Positions 8,307-18,737 of a DNA stretch of 35,106 nucleotides are shown here, in pieces (position 1 is the first letter of the stretch; each line of letters starts with the position of its first letter). Source of the stretch: Candidatus Acetocimmeria pyornia. GTDB taxonomy: Bacteria; Bacillota; Sulfobacillia; UBA3575. The notes under the pieces were generated by a model that saw only the letters and a program-made list of their open reading frames with translations, did not search any database and was not told where the DNA came from. Made by a program: the position numbers and the translations under genes. The DNA lies in contig SESX01000006.1 in the NCBI GenBank assembly GCA_004367365.1, positions 1 through 35,106 on the forward strand, in the 5' to 3' direction.

Positions 8307-9367
8307 CCCTGCTCGATATTATTCACCTCGGACTTTATCTGCAGATACTGTTCATTACACCAGCGTCCTGCCTCCTTCTTTTCCCGACTGACATAAAATT
8401 GGACCAAATTGACGTTTTTCCGCGATAATAGCCGCAATGGAAGCGAACAGTCAAAGATGGAATGGCACTGTGTGGGTACGTGTTTGTCCTGCACCATAAT
8501 ACTGACAAAGCGCCGGTCTTCCCGATCATCCTTTCCTTCCTCCTGTCTCCTCAGGCCAAAAAACGGGTTGGTAGGTAATTTTCGCGCCTTGTCGTCAACA
8601 TAAGCGGTAAATTGGTCATTGCCGTATTCTGCCTCAAACCGTTTCTTCATTTCCGAAAAGATCATATAAATGGCCAGACCGGTGTGCTGCGGCAGGCTGA
8701 CAAAAGCCTCCGAAAGATGATCCCGGTCATAAATCCGTCGCGCCCACTCATTCTTTTGCCGCATTTCCCGGATGGCGACCCACACCGTACAGTCATCCAG
8801 GAAGAGATAATCTTCCAGCCGGTCCAAACCGCCAGGCCAACCCCCGGACTGTCCAGCCGTACCCGCCGTTTCGCTGGTCGGCACCACGGTGACGGTATCC
8901 AATATCCGCTCCAAGTCGTACTTGCCGTACCGCACCCCGCAGTAATGCGAGTCCCGAAGCAGGTAATCCAGCTTGTCCGCGTCTATCTCCCCATCTAATG
9001 ATGTTTCCCAGAAAAACCCGGTCCCTTCCCAAAAAACCCTTGCCAATTAGAGCTATAACTTCTTCTCTTATGTCGGGGAAATACTTCTGAATAACCGGCG
9101 CATCCTTTCCCATTCCGGTTTATCAAAATGATTCCGCACCAAACCCCGCTTGTACAGCGCATCCATCATGCGGCCAGCTAAATGCATCACTCCCAAACTG
9201 TGTTCAAACCGCGTATGGGTAGCGCCGGGATAAACCAGGCAGGTCAATGCCAGTTAACGGATATCCCGCAGGCGCTGAAAGAACTCGTGGCGGACAATAG
9301 TCGCCTCACCGGCGCTCAGCTCGATCATACCGTGGATGGGATCCCTGATTTTTACCACCGGCTCCAC
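8297..9367 (-). pseudogene. YwfO-like HD superfamily dNTPase/phosphohydrolase, degraded
   Basis: [75 protein letters not shown] (in-frame TAA at 9254-9256), frame change near 9070-9110, then [15 protein letters not shown], another frame change, then LDGEIDADKLDYLLRDSHYCGVRYGKYDLERILDTV. The HD-dyad segment is missing. Confidence 0.85.
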
Positions 9368-9401
9368 TGCACAGGTCCTCCTCGTAATCAACCTCCGCCC
9401 T

Positions 9402-9929
9402 CTATTTTCGCGACAAAGCATACAGGTCCTCCGCCGGAGATTCCCGCACGTCGCTAACGTCCTTATTCCCGGGATCCACCCGTTCCGGCGAAAAGGTCAG
9501 GAAAAGTCCCGCCCCGCTTTCTCCAATGCCGGCCACACCAGTTCACCGGTCGTGCCCGGATAGGTAGTGCTCTCCAGGAACCAACTGCCCCTTTTGCGGG
9601 TGGTTCCCCACCTCGGAGACCGCCGCCATAACATAGGAAAGATCCGGATCCTTGGTCTTCCGCAAAGGGGTTGGTACGCAAATGCTGACTGCTTCCACCT
9701 CGGCCAGCGCGGCGTTACCGGTACCCGGCCGGATTCTGCCGTCTCTAACGGCCTCGGCCACTGCCGCGTGCGGCACATCAATACATAAAGACACACCGTC
9801 CAGCAGTTGTCCGATCTTCTGGGCATCTCGGCCGATCCCGTAAACCGTATACCCACACCGGACTATTCTCAGGGCCAGAGGCAATCCTACATACCCCAGC
9901 CCTAAAACGGCTGTTTTGGTTTGACCCAT
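9402..9929 (-). pseudogene. UDP-N-acetyl-D-glucosamine 6-dehydrogenase (WbpA/TviB-like) N-terminal remnant, two frameshifts
   Basis: MGQTKTAVLGLGYVGLPLALRIVRCGYTVYGIGRD...VSICVPTPLRKTKDPDLSYVMAA, then in a second frame LESTTYPGTTGELVWPALEKAGRDFS, then in a third frame FLTFSPERVDPGNKDVSDVRESPAEDLYALSRK*. Confidence 0.85.
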
Positions 9930-10109
9930 TTGTTGTTCCCCCCAACGATCTCCCTAACCCGGGAACTATCCGGTTTGCGCTGTCCGTTGGCCTTTACTTT
10001 TTCGATAATCTCCCGGTACGGTTCCTCATACAGTGAAACGACCGTTGGCAAGCTGAAGCGTTCCTCCATCCGCCGGTGGGCGGCGGCGCCCAGGCGGCGG
10101 TGACCGACG
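9902..10109 (-). pseudogene. Extreme C-terminal fragment of a GT4 glycosyltransferase
   Basis: Reverse strand [71 protein letters not shown]; matches the usual tail of GT4 enzymes. Upstream sequence switches to a + strand fragment. Confidence 0.6.
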
Positions 10110-10253
10110 GCCTCGGCCTGGAGTTCGAAAACTGGCGGTTCAACCTGCGCCCGCCGAACACCGAGCCCCTCATCCGGCTGAACGTGGAGTCCCCGGGGGG
10201 ATGCGGCGCTGGTGGCCCGGAAAACGCGCGAAATCCTGGCCAGCCGCGGCTGA
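10098..10253 (+). pseudogene. C-terminal fragment of phosphomannomutase/phosphoglucomutase
   Basis: [31 protein letters not shown] then, after a frameshift in [28 protein letters not shown]. This is the ManB/AlgC C-terminal phosphate-binding signature (DGL...WRFNLRPSNTEPLLRLNVE). Confidence 0.85.
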
Positions 10254-10265
10254 TCATTTTGTCCA

Positions 10266-11507
10266 TCAAAGCGCTTCTTTGTTCACCCGCTGACTGTCCA
10301 CCACACTCTTGATCAAGTCGGCGTATAACGCCAGCGCACTCTCCCTCGAAAAGGTGCTTTTATGCGCCGTCCGTGCCCGCTTTCCGCGCCGGACCACCTC
10401 GTCCGGCTGTTTGCTGGCAGCTTGAATAATCTCCGTCACCTCGGCGCTGTTTTGGGCCACCCACCCGCATTTCCACTGCCTTACCACCGCGGCGAGATCA
10501 TCATTCTCAGAGGCAAGCGCCAGAATCGCCCGGCCGGCGGCCAGAATCGAGTATGTTTTGGAGGGTACGGCCAAGCCGGCCGCCTTCGGTTCCAAAGCAA
10601 CCACGCAAATATCTGCGGCGCAAAGCATTGTGTTCAGCGTTTCCGCCTCTTGGTAAGGCAAAAACAGCACGTTGTCCAACCGCTTCTGCTCAGCCTGCTT
10701 CTCCAGGAAGAAACGCTTTTCACCCTCACCAACGAATACGAACTTGATATTCCGCCCCTTCAGTTCGGCCGCCGATTCTATCAACCATTCAAGATTATGC
10801 AGGATGCCCATGTTTCCGGCATAAAGAACCACCAGCGCGTCCCCCAGCTTATGAGTTTCACGGAACGAGTTCTGCCGGGGGAGGGGCTCGATCTCGCCTA
10901 AGGACCAGTTGGGTATCACGTAAATCTTCTCTTGCGGCACTCTTTTGTGCTTCCGCAGATGCTCGGCCATTCGCGGCCCTAAAACCACAACCGCATCGGC
11001 AAACCTAAAGATAAGCCGGTTAATGATCTCCCATAGCCCTGTAACCAGACCCTTTTTCAACCGACCGGTGCGAATCAAAATGTCCGGATGAATATCGTGC
11101 AACACACAAACATACCGCGCCCCCCTGAAACGCTTAACCCATGCTCCCAGTAACCCTACAAACGGGGGATTGGAAAGCGTAAGCACCACAGCGTACTTTT
11201 GATTTCGACTTTGACGGCGTACCGTCCCAAAAGCCGCAAGCAGGAACCCCAAGTAACCCCGGATTCTCTGTCGCATCCCCAGCCGACCTTTAACGCCCCC
11301 GGTCGCCACCCGACGCACAGTCAAATTCGGCTGCTCTTCGTAGGCCGGAGCGTCCGGAGCATCAGCGGTGTAACTGGGAAACCCGCACACCACGTCGATC
11401 TGGAAACCTCTCTCCGCCAAGCCTTCGCACAAAGAGGCCAGCAATTGCCCCGAGGCACATACGTCCGGCGCATAATACTGGTTCACGACTAGTAATTTCA
11501 TTCCCAA
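10266..11507 (-). CDS. GT4-family glycosyltransferase (WcaI/WbuB-like)
   Basis: [44 protein letters not shown]...[21 protein letters not shown]. Confidence 0.88.
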   Translation of the reverse strand: MGMKLLVVNQYYAPDVCASGQLLASLCEGLAERGFQIDVVCGFPSYTADAPDAPAYEEQPNLTVRRVATGGVKGRLGMRQRIRGYLGFLLAAFGTVRRQSRNQKYAVVLTLSNPPFVGLLGAWVKRFRGARYVCVLHDIHPDILIRTGRLKKGLVTGLWEIINRLIFRFADAVVVLGPRMAEHLRKHKRVPQEKIYVIPNWSLGEIEPLPRQNSFRETHKLGDALVVLYAGNMGILHNLEWLIESAAELKGRNIKFVFVGEGEKRFFLEKQAEQKRLDNVLFLPYQEAETLNTMLCAADICVVALEPKAAGLAVPSKTYSILAAGRAILALASENDDLAAVVRQWKCGWVAQNSAEVTEIIQAASKQPDEVVRRGKRARTAHKSTFSRESALALYADLIKSVVDSQRVNKEAL

Positions 11508-11587
11508 CCCAATCCTTGGTTTACAAGTATTTCTTTCCTCTGGCTTGTTTTCGACATTAAGCTTTGGAAGATATATCCTCGGCCCAT

Positions 11588-12757
11588 TTAGTACTTCTGC
11601 CTTTTCAGTGCTTCTTTATACAACCAGATCATCTGGCCGGCAATCTTAGCCCAGGTAAATTTTTCGTTCACCAGCCGCCGGCCGTTACTGCCCATCTCTT
11701 GCCGCAACTGCGGTTCACGCAGTAGCTTTTCCAACGCCGCAGCCAATTCCCCTACCTCCGGTTCGATGATCAACCCGGCTCCGGCCGCGGCCACCTCGGG
11801 GAAATGGCATTGGCGGGTGATGACTACCGGAAGACCGCAGGCCATCGCTTCCAAAATAGCGATACTAAAACCTTCGGAATATGAAGGAAGCACGAAAACA
11901 TCCGCCCCACCCAAAGCCGCCAGTTTTTCGCGCCCGGTCAACATCCCGGCAAAGACCACTTTGCCCAAAGCACCTTCCGCCTCCAAGATTTTCGCCACCT
12001 CGGCCCGGTAGCCCTCGCTATCCGGCCCCACCACCAGCAAACAAAGGTCGTCTCGCTCCCTGGCCACCTTGCCAAAAGCCCGGGCCAAAATGTCAAGCCC
12101 CTTTTTCGGGTGCAGGCGGCCTAGAAACAGCACTACCTGTTTCCCGACAAGTTGAGGGTAAAGCCGCTCCAGTTCCCGACGCGCAGGCAGCAGTTGAAAC
12201 TCCTGCGGGTTGATCCCGTTGGGAGTCATAAAGACTTCGTTATCCACCCCGAAAGCCCGGATATGCTTAACCTCCTCGGCGGTGATCGCGTGCAGCGCGG
12301 CCGCTTTTTGCAAAATACGCCGCTGGATCAGTGCCGAATATACCTTCTTCTTCAATGCTTTATGGTTTATCGCCCACGGCTCCAACTCCCCGTGAACGGT
12401 CACCACGTACGGCTTTTTTGCTTTTCTTGCCGCCCGGTAAGCCGCAAGATGCGGATGGCTCCACAGTTCATGGATATGCACCAGATCAAACTTACCCACC
12501 TCTTGTGCCACCGCCCGGGCCAAACCCGGTGAATAGCCGGACCACCAGCGAGCCAAAAAACCTTCTCTAAAAAGCTGCAAATTCACTCCTTTAGGCCGGG
12601 CAATCTCCGCCTCGCCCCCTCTTCGCACCGGGGCAAAAAGGGACACTTCCACGCCCTTTTCAACCAGGGCTTCGGTCAGCTCATGTACCACCTTTGTCGG
12701 CCCGCCCCATTCAGGTGCAAGACTGATTACCACGTGTAGTATCTTCATTTTTTTCAC
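11588..12757 (-). CDS. GT4-family glycosyltransferase
   Basis: MKILHVVISLAPEWGGPTKVVHELTEALVEKGVEV...VLFLGRLHPKKGLDILARAF...VFVLPSYSEGFSIAILEAMACGLPVVITRQ. Confidence 0.92.
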   Translation of the reverse strand: MKKMKILHVVISLAPEWGGPTKVVHELTEALVEKGVEVSLFAPVRRGGEAEIARPKGVNLQLFREGFLARWWSGYSPGLARAVAQEVGKFDLVHIHELWSHPHLAAYRAARKAKKPYVVTVHGELEPWAINHKALKKKVYSALIQRRILQKAAALHAITAEEVKHIRAFGVDNEVFMTPNGINPQEFQLLPARRELERLYPQLVGKQVVLFLGRLHPKKGLDILARAFGKVARERDDLCLLVVGPDSEGYRAEVAKILEAEGALGKVVFAGMLTGREKLAALGGADVFVLPSYSEGFSIAILEAMACGLPVVITRQCHFPEVAAAGAGLIIEPEVGELAAALEKLLREPQLRQEMGSNGRRLVNEKFTWAKIAGQMIWLYKEALKRQKY

Positions 12758-12839
12758 CCCGCCTGTTTCCCCTGAACCGGCTTTGGCGCACCCTCATTCC
12801 CTGGTAAACCAGTTTTTCATGGCCTAGCGAATCTACCCA

Positions 12840-14135
12840 CTACGCTCCACCGCGACCTACACCCTGATATCGAAACCCCAGTTCGATTAGCTTACGGCCG
12901 TCTAACGCATTGCGGCCATCGAAGATCAACCGGGGCGAAACCATAATCTGAACTACCTGCTCCCACGGCAACTCGCAAAATTCAGGCCATTCGGTAACCA
13001 GGACGGCGGCCTGCACCCCTTGCAAGGCTTCCAGGGCCGACGTCCGGAGATCAATCTCCCCTGGTAACAAGGGGTGTCCGTTCCCGGCCGCCACCTGGGG
13101 GTCGTAGGCCCGCACCTCGGCGCCCTCCTCGATCAGCAGCCGCCCGATGTCCAGGGCGGGAGCCTCCCGCAGGTCGTCGGTGCCGGGCTTGAAGGTCAGT
13201 CCGAGCAAGGCCACCTTTACTCCTTTGACCGTCCCGAAGACCCGGCGCAGGGCCTGCAGGGGCAGCAACCGCTGGCGGTTGTTGACGTTGATCACCGCCC
13301 GGAGCAGTTCGAAATTGTAGCCGTTGACCGCCGAGCAGAACTCAAGCGCCCGCACATCCTTGGGAAAGCACGAACCTCCGTACCCCAACCCGGCCCGCAG
13401 GAAACTCGGCCCGATACGCGGGTCAAGTCCGATCCCGTAAGCAACCTCGTCAATATCGGCCCCCACCCGGGCGCACAGACCGGCGACCTCGTTGATGAAC
13501 GAAATTTTGGTGGCCAGAAAGGCATTGGCCGCGTACTTGATCATTTCGGCACTCGTGATCCCAGTAACCAGAACGGGAGCTTTGATCCCGGCGAACATCT
13601 TTTTTACCAGGTCGATGGCCTCTTCGTCCTCTCCGCCGATCACGATCCGGTCGGGATGGAACCAATCGCGGACCGCTTGTCCCTCCCGCAAAAACTCCGG
13701 ATTGGCCACGTACCGTAGCCCGGTACCGGCTAATTCTTCGTCCACCAGGCGCCGGCCGGTCCCCGGCGGCACCGTACTTTTCATCACCAAAACCGCCGGC
13801 CCGGGCCGGCGCTGCCGGACCCACTGGATGGCCGCCCGGACCTGGGAAAGATCGGTCCCGCCGTACGGCCGGGAGGGTGTGCCCACCGCCACCAGGATGA
13901 TTTCCCCGAGGGGCACCGTCACCTCTTGGGGGTGCTGAAACCGAAGCCGGCCTGCGGCCAGGCCCGAAGAAAGCAAGCCCGGCAGCTCGGGCTCGTGAAA
14001 AGGGCAGATCCCCTGCTGAAAGGCAGCGACCTTTTCCCGATCCACATCCACGCCCAGCACCTCGTGACCACTATGCGCCAGGGCCACCGCCGCCACCGCC
14101 CCTACATATCCCAGACCCACCACGGTAATGTTCAT
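12840..14135 (-). CDS. ugd: UDP-glucose 6-dehydrogenase family protein
   Basis: MNITVVGLGYVGAVAAVALAHSGHEVLGVDVDREKV...KSTVPPGTGRRLVDEEL...GLGYGGSCFPKDVRAL...LLGLTFKPGTDDLREAPAL. Confidence 0.93.
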   Translation of the reverse strand: MNITVVGLGYVGAVAAVALAHSGHEVLGVDVDREKVAAFQQGICPFHEPELPGLLSSGLAAGRLRFQHPQEVTVPLGEIILVAVGTPSRPYGGTDLSQVRAAIQWVRQRRPGPAVLVMKSTVPPGTGRRLVDEELAGTGLRYVANPEFLREGQAVRDWFHPDRIVIGGEDEEAIDLVKKMFAGIKAPVLVTGITSAEMIKYAANAFLATKISFINEVAGLCARVGADIDEVAYGIGLDPRIGPSFLRAGLGYGGSCFPKDVRALEFCSAVNGYNFELLRAVINVNNRQRLLPLQALRRVFGTVKGVKVALLGLTFKPGTDDLREAPALDIGRLLIEEGAEVRAYDPQVAAGNGHPLLPGEIDLRTSALEALQGVQAAVLVTEWPEFCELPWEQVVQIMVSPRLIFDGRNALDGRKLIELGFRYQGVGRGGA

Positions 14136-14162
14136 CCTGCTTCATCATCCCCCTTATTCCAG

Positions 14163-15302
14163 TCACCCGAAAGATCCAACCGCCTCCAAAAAGACCTTGG
14201 CCGAACGCTCGATGCCGAACTCCCGACAGGCATGTTCGCTGATGGCCTCCCGCCGCGCGCGGATCTTTCCGAGCTGCTCCTTGGTTTCCCGAATCAGCAG
14301 CGCAAGCTTTCCGACATTATGCGGATCAAACAGCGCGCCGTTCCAACCCTCCTCAATAAGGTCATACGCCGCTCCGGCACGATCCGAACAAAGCACGTAC
14401 AGCCCGCCGGCCAAAGCTTCGTTGACTACCAGCCCCCACACCTCCTCGAAAGAAGGCATGAGCAATACATCGGAAAGGGCGTAGTATTTCGGAAGCCCGT
14501 CCTGCTGGTGGAAGCCTTCAAAGTAGACGTTCTTTAACTCCTGCTCCTGGCAGAAGCACCTAAGCTCTTTTTCCTGTGGCCCGCTACCGACAATCAGTAG
14601 ACCGATCTCGGGATCATTCAGTTCACCAAGCGCTTTGAGCACCTGGAAGAGCCCCTTTCGCTTGACTAATTGACCGACGTAAAGCAGCAGGAGTTTGGGG
14701 TAGGCGGCGCGCTCCTCTTGAAGAATCTTACTCTGGGCAAGCTTTTTTGTCTGTTCCCTGAACCAGTCCATATCTACCGTGTTAACCCCGACGTAGATAT
14801 GCCCCTCCGGAGCACCCATATGTACCAGATATTCGGCCGCTTTCGTCCCGTAAGCGATATATCGGTCGGCCCCTTTAATAATGACTCGCTTCATTCGACC
14901 GACAAGCCCGCCAGTCGTGCCCACACTCAGCAAAGTGGTCCCGTTCCAGAGGATGTAGTTTTTCTTGAAAAACTTGCAATACAGCAGCGCTTGCCAATAG
15001 GCCGGCGCGTCATACCCCGAGGTAATGATAATATCAGGCTTGTACTGACGCAACGCCCGCCACAGACCCCGGTTCAGGTGAAGCGGCAACTCCCTGCTGC
15101 GGATGAACCTATGAAACCCGGGCAATATCTGGTAATCGAACTTGATCTGCTCTTTCGCCACCCGCCACTCACGATTGGCCTCTTTCTCCGCCAGAGCAAC
15201 GACCTTAAAATCAAAATCCGCCACTTGGTGAAGATAATTCCAAAGAGGAATTCGGTATGGAGAAATGATATTGGTGATGAATAATACCTTCGTCTCTTTC
15301 AT
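14163..15302 (-). CDS. GT4-family glycosyltransferase
   Basis: LLLLYVGQLVKRKGLFQVLKALGEL...LLIVGSGPQEKEL...LSDVLLMPSFEEVWGLVVNEALAGGLYVLCSDRAGA. Confidence 0.9.
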   Translation of the reverse strand: MKETKVLFITNIISPYRIPLWNYLHQVADFDFKVVALAEKEANREWRVAKEQIKFDYQILPGFHRFIRSRELPLHLNRGLWRALRQYKPDIIITSGYDAPAYWQALLYCKFFKKNYILWNGTTLLSVGTTGGLVGRMKRVIIKGADRYIAYGTKAAEYLVHMGAPEGHIYVGVNTVDMDWFREQTKKLAQSKILQEERAAYPKLLLLYVGQLVKRKGLFQVLKALGELNDPEIGLLIVGSGPQEKELRCFCQEQELKNVYFEGFHQQDGLPKYYALSDVLLMPSFEEVWGLVVNEALAGGLYVLCSDRAGAAYDLIEEGWNGALFDPHNVGKLALLIRETKEQLGKIRARREAISEHACREFGIERSAKVFLEAVGSFG

Positions 15303-16027
15303 TTTTTCACGGCCTTAACAACCAAATCCCCGCACAAAAGAGCGGGCCACCAGTTCCGAAAAGGAGCAAGAAAACCGCTACCGCTCCTTTTTTCGATTTT
15401 AAAACCCTGGGATTCAAACAGCCAGCAAAACTTCTCCATCGTGAAATAGTGAATATGTCCTCCATCCCAGCCAATCTCTTCCCAATTGTGCGGCGAACTG
15501 GTGGCCGGTAGTTTCCCTAACAATAATGAAATTCGATACTTTAGATAGGCAATATTCGGAACCTGCGCGATGACGTAGCCGCCCGGCTTGAGCACTCGGT
15601 GCGCCTCTTTTACCAGGGAGAAAACGTCATAGACATGCTCAATGACCGCAATACAAGTGATAGCATCAAAATAACCGTCTGGAAAAGGGAGGCGCTCATC
15701 CGCATTGCCTTCGACAAAGCTGAATTTCGACATCCCGGCCGGACAGTGCTCTTTGACTTTTTGTTCTGCCTCCCGTAGACGGGAAGGAGCTACATCTAGG
15801 CCATAAAGCTCCTCGAACTTACCCCCAAGCCTTCTCAGCAGATAACCTTCTCCGCAACCGATGTCCAAAATCCTGCCCCCCCCTCGGCCAACAAGCTGCG
15901 CGGCGGCTGTATACCGATCCCAATCGTACTTTTTCAAGAGCTTTCGCAGCCCCCAAAACTGCCGTTGAGGAACATTTACCAGCTTCTTCTCTCCGTATTG
16001 CTTTTCATAGAGCTTTTTGTAATTCAT
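15299..16027 (-). CDS. Class I SAM-dependent methyltransferase
   Basis: GGGRILDIGCGEGYLLRRLG...LYGLDVAPSRL...FDAITCIAVIEHVYDVFSLVKEAHRVLKPGGYVIAQVPN. Start overlaps the next gene's... the stop of this ORF overlaps the 14163-15302 start. Confidence 0.9.
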   Translation of the reverse strand: MNYKKLYEKQYGEKKLVNVPQRQFWGLRKLLKKYDWDRYTAAAQLVGRGGGRILDIGCGEGYLLRRLGGKFEELYGLDVAPSRLREAEQKVKEHCPAGMSKFSFVEGNADERLPFPDGYFDAITCIAVIEHVYDVFSLVKEAHRVLKPGGYVIAQVPNIAYLKYRISLLLGKLPATSSPHNWEEIGWDGGHIHYFTMEKFCWLFESQGFKIEKRSGSGFLAPFRNWWPALLCGDLVVKAVKK

Positions 16028-16034
16028 CGGCAGC

Positions 16035-16904
16035 TCACTTTCGGTCGAGATTTTTCCTAAGCATCACAATCTTTCTAATTGTCCTTAAAGAAACCGCTTC
16101 CCTTCGCAGAAGCAGCCAGGGAAGTTTTAATACTACGACAACACATGCTCCTAAAGTGTAATGAAGCGCAAATTTTTTAACTCCAGCCCAATTCCAAATA
16201 AGAACCTTCCAGAGTACCGCCACCGGCACAAGAAACAATGGATATCGTCTAATTACTGTATAAAGCTCGTTCCGACACCCGTAAAACATAAAGAGCTTAT
16301 TGTTGCGATTGATGGGAACTCGCTCGTGATAGATAACAGCCTTGGGATAGCAAAGAATAGAATAACCTGCTTCAATAACCCGCAAAGCTAAATCGCCTTC
16401 TTCGGCCTGACGAAAAAAATCAGAAGGAAAGTAACCTGCCTTGCTTAAAACCTCTTTTCTAATTGCACAAGCACCTCCGCTAAAATGATAAGTATAGTAT
16501 TCTCTGACATTGGCTGGCCTATTTTCTTCCGGAGCCAAAACATGGCAAGCAATGATCCCCAAGTCCGGCTCTTTCTGAAACCGTTCCACACAAAGCTTCA
16601 ATGTGGCAGGAGAAAGCCAAGCGTCATCATCCAATGAGAAGATGATATCCCCAGAACAATTAGCCAACGCCACATTGCGACCTTCGGGACAACCAAGGTT
16701 TCTGTGCAATCGTATGATTTGCGCCTCCGGGTAGGCCTCTTTAATAGTCCCAACAGTGTCATCAAAAGACGCAGAATCTACAACTATGACTTCAACAGGG
16801 CGATAGGGTTGTTCAAAGACCGATTCAATTGCCCTGAGCACATATCGACGCCGGTTCCAGGTGACAATTGCCACACTAATCAGCGGATGCTGCATTTTCG
16901 TCAT
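16035..16904 (-). CDS. GT2-family glycosyltransferase
   Basis: ISVAIVTWNRRRYVLRAIESVFEQPYRPVEVIVVDSASFDDTVGTIKEAYPEAQIIRLHRNLGCPEGRNVAL...IIFSLDDDAWL. Confidence 0.92.
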   Translation of the reverse strand: MTKMQHPLISVAIVTWNRRRYVLRAIESVFEQPYRPVEVIVVDSASFDDTVGTIKEAYPEAQIIRLHRNLGCPEGRNVALANCSGDIIFSLDDDAWLSPATLKLCVERFQKEPDLGIIACHVLAPEENRPANVREYYTYHFSGGACAIRKEVLSKAGYFPSDFFRQAEEGDLALRVIEAGYSILCYPKAVIYHERVPINRNNKLFMFYGCRNELYTVIRRYPLFLVPVAVLWKVLIWNWAGVKKFALHYTLGACVVVVLKLPWLLLRREAVSLRTIRKIVMLRKNLDRK

Positions 16905-16953
16905 CGCTGCCCCCCTACTTTTTATCTTGGCTCACTGAGCACCATTGGCAGAT

Positions 16954-18300
16954 TTATGACAAAACTCGACCTCCTATCGCAACTCTGGATCGTTTAGCAT
17001 AATCAAAATAAATAGATAAGACAACAAAGAACCCCCAAAAATATTTATTTCCAAAGTCACTCAAGAAAAAAAGCATAATCATGAGATTGATAAAAGACAT
17101 CCCTAAGTAGAAGTAGAAATCGCTGTAACTTGACCTTTGATAATAGTGATATATATTTCTTCCTATTCGCACAAACAATCCCAGAAAGAAGATGAAACCT
17201 ATAAAGCCGGTCTCAGCCAATATTGATACAAAAGTATTATGGGCGTATTTGTAACCCCACGGTCCATACTCGCCGATCGCATAAGGGTAATTACCTAATC
17301 CTACTCCGGTTACAGCGTGGTCAGCAAACATTTTAAGTCCTATGAAAAAAATATCTATACGTTCAGCGATGGAAGCTTCAGTAGCCCCCCCTCCTATAGC
17401 TACAATGTGAATAGGTAGTTGCGTATATCGCATCATGAGGGCAGAAACTCGAGGCGAATCAATAATATGGTAACCACTCATAAGAACCAACAAACTTATA
17501 ATAAGAACTACCGACGCTGCACCAAAGACAGCCCGGGGTCTTAAAAATTGTCTTGTTTCCCTGAAAAGAAAAACCAAGGTGGACAAACCAGCAATCACTC
17601 CTCCCATCCTCGAACCTGTTAGAAACATAGCAATCAAAATGATAAATAAAGCAATGAGAGCAAGTGATGCTTTGATCAGTTTCCCACGATGATTATAATA
17701 CCGCCATAACAGGAATACAAACGGCAAAAAGATGCCCAATTTGCCAGCAGCAAAGTTCGCCTCTCCTAATATTCCGAACTGTCTTATTTCAGCTAGCCAT
17801 GCTCTATCAATGTACAAAGATGAGAAATTAGTAATCGCTAGATGGTCCGTAATGATTGAAAGTCCAGCAATAACTCCGCTCCAGAGCATTGTAGTGGAAA
17901 GATAAATCCAATATTCCTCTTTCCAAACATTCTTTAAGAAAAGAGACATAACAAAAGCTAAAGCAATGAATTGAGCCAGTCGAAAGGCTTCGAATAAGGA
18001 ATTATTGACATTAACTGAAAAAGGGCTAGAAGCAAGAATTATAAATAAAAAACCTATCAGTAGTAAAAAAGTAGGGTTATTCAAACTGAACTTTGGATTT
18101 CTATTTATTAAAAAAATAACGAGCATACACAAGATCACAATCTGCGCAGTCCTGTAAATTGAGACAGAAACGTCAGGATGCACCGATAAAAAATCGAACA
18201 TCATGAAGAACACTGACGCTGGGAAAAGCAATATAATCCATCTATGCCGACGTTTCATTTCGCACCATCCGGTCCAATTCAAATTTATCTGCAAAAGCAT
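16954..18300 (-). CDS. O-antigen ligase/polymerase family membrane protein (Wzy/WaaL-like)
   Basis: Multiple hydrophobic segments; TGSRMGG, GVGLGNYPYAIGEYGPWGYKYAHNTFVSILAETGFIGFIFFLGLF typical of the Wzy_C/O-antigen ligase family. Confidence 0.85.
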   Translation of the reverse strand: MLLQINLNWTGWCEMKRRHRWIILLFPASVFFMMFDFLSVHPDVSVSIYRTAQIVILCMLVIFLINRNPKFSLNNPTFLLLIGFLFIILASSPFSVNVNNSLFEAFRLAQFIALAFVMSLFLKNVWKEEYWIYLSTTMLWSGVIAGLSIITDHLAITNFSSLYIDRAWLAEIRQFGILGEANFAAGKLGIFLPFVFLLWRYYNHRGKLIKASLALIALFIILIAMFLTGSRMGGVIAGLSTLVFLFRETRQFLRPRAVFGAASVVLIISLLVLMSGYHIIDSPRVSALMMRYTQLPIHIVAIGGGATEASIAERIDIFFIGLKMFADHAVTGVGLGNYPYAIGEYGPWGYKYAHNTFVSILAETGFIGFIFFLGLFVRIGRNIYHYYQRSSYSDFYFYLGMSFINLMIMLFFLSDFGNKYFWGFFVVLSIYFDYAKRSRVAIGGRVLS

Positions 18301-18737
18301 CCTTCGGACAAATTGTTGCGGGAACCTTTGTCTAATTTCGTTAATTCAAGGAATTCCAAAAGATCTTGCCCGAACCTTGCCTGCACCATTATCCGCGGGC
18401 GACCATGGCCGACAAGGACCAGCCATAATGTTGTCCTTGACCGCTTTGTTCATTCCCAGTATTGCTCTATCTTGAATCCGTAATGCTTTTAGCACAAAGT
18501 GCTACCAGCTAACACAAGCTAGCCGTCGTTGTCAGCAATGCTAACTAATATCTGGTAAACAGCTCCTGGCTTGATCTACATCCGAATCATCAGGCTGTAC
18601 CTTCTGCCAATGCAGATGTTTAAAATGAAAAAAGAATACCACGAGCGAGCCTTGTGAAACACAGATTGCAAGGGACTATAGGTTCAGCAATCGGTCAGGT
18701 TAGTGCCACAAGGTGATTATCATATCTTTCCTAACCC

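Noticed and set aside
13074-13718. 214-aa + strand ORF
   Set aside because: Antisense shadow of the UDP-glucose dehydrogenase gene.
18301-18737. 440-bp gap between the Wzy-like and GT2 genes
   Set aside because: No convincing ORF, RNA or repeat; short ORFs lack family resemblance. Could hold a decayed gene or promoter but I cannot support either.
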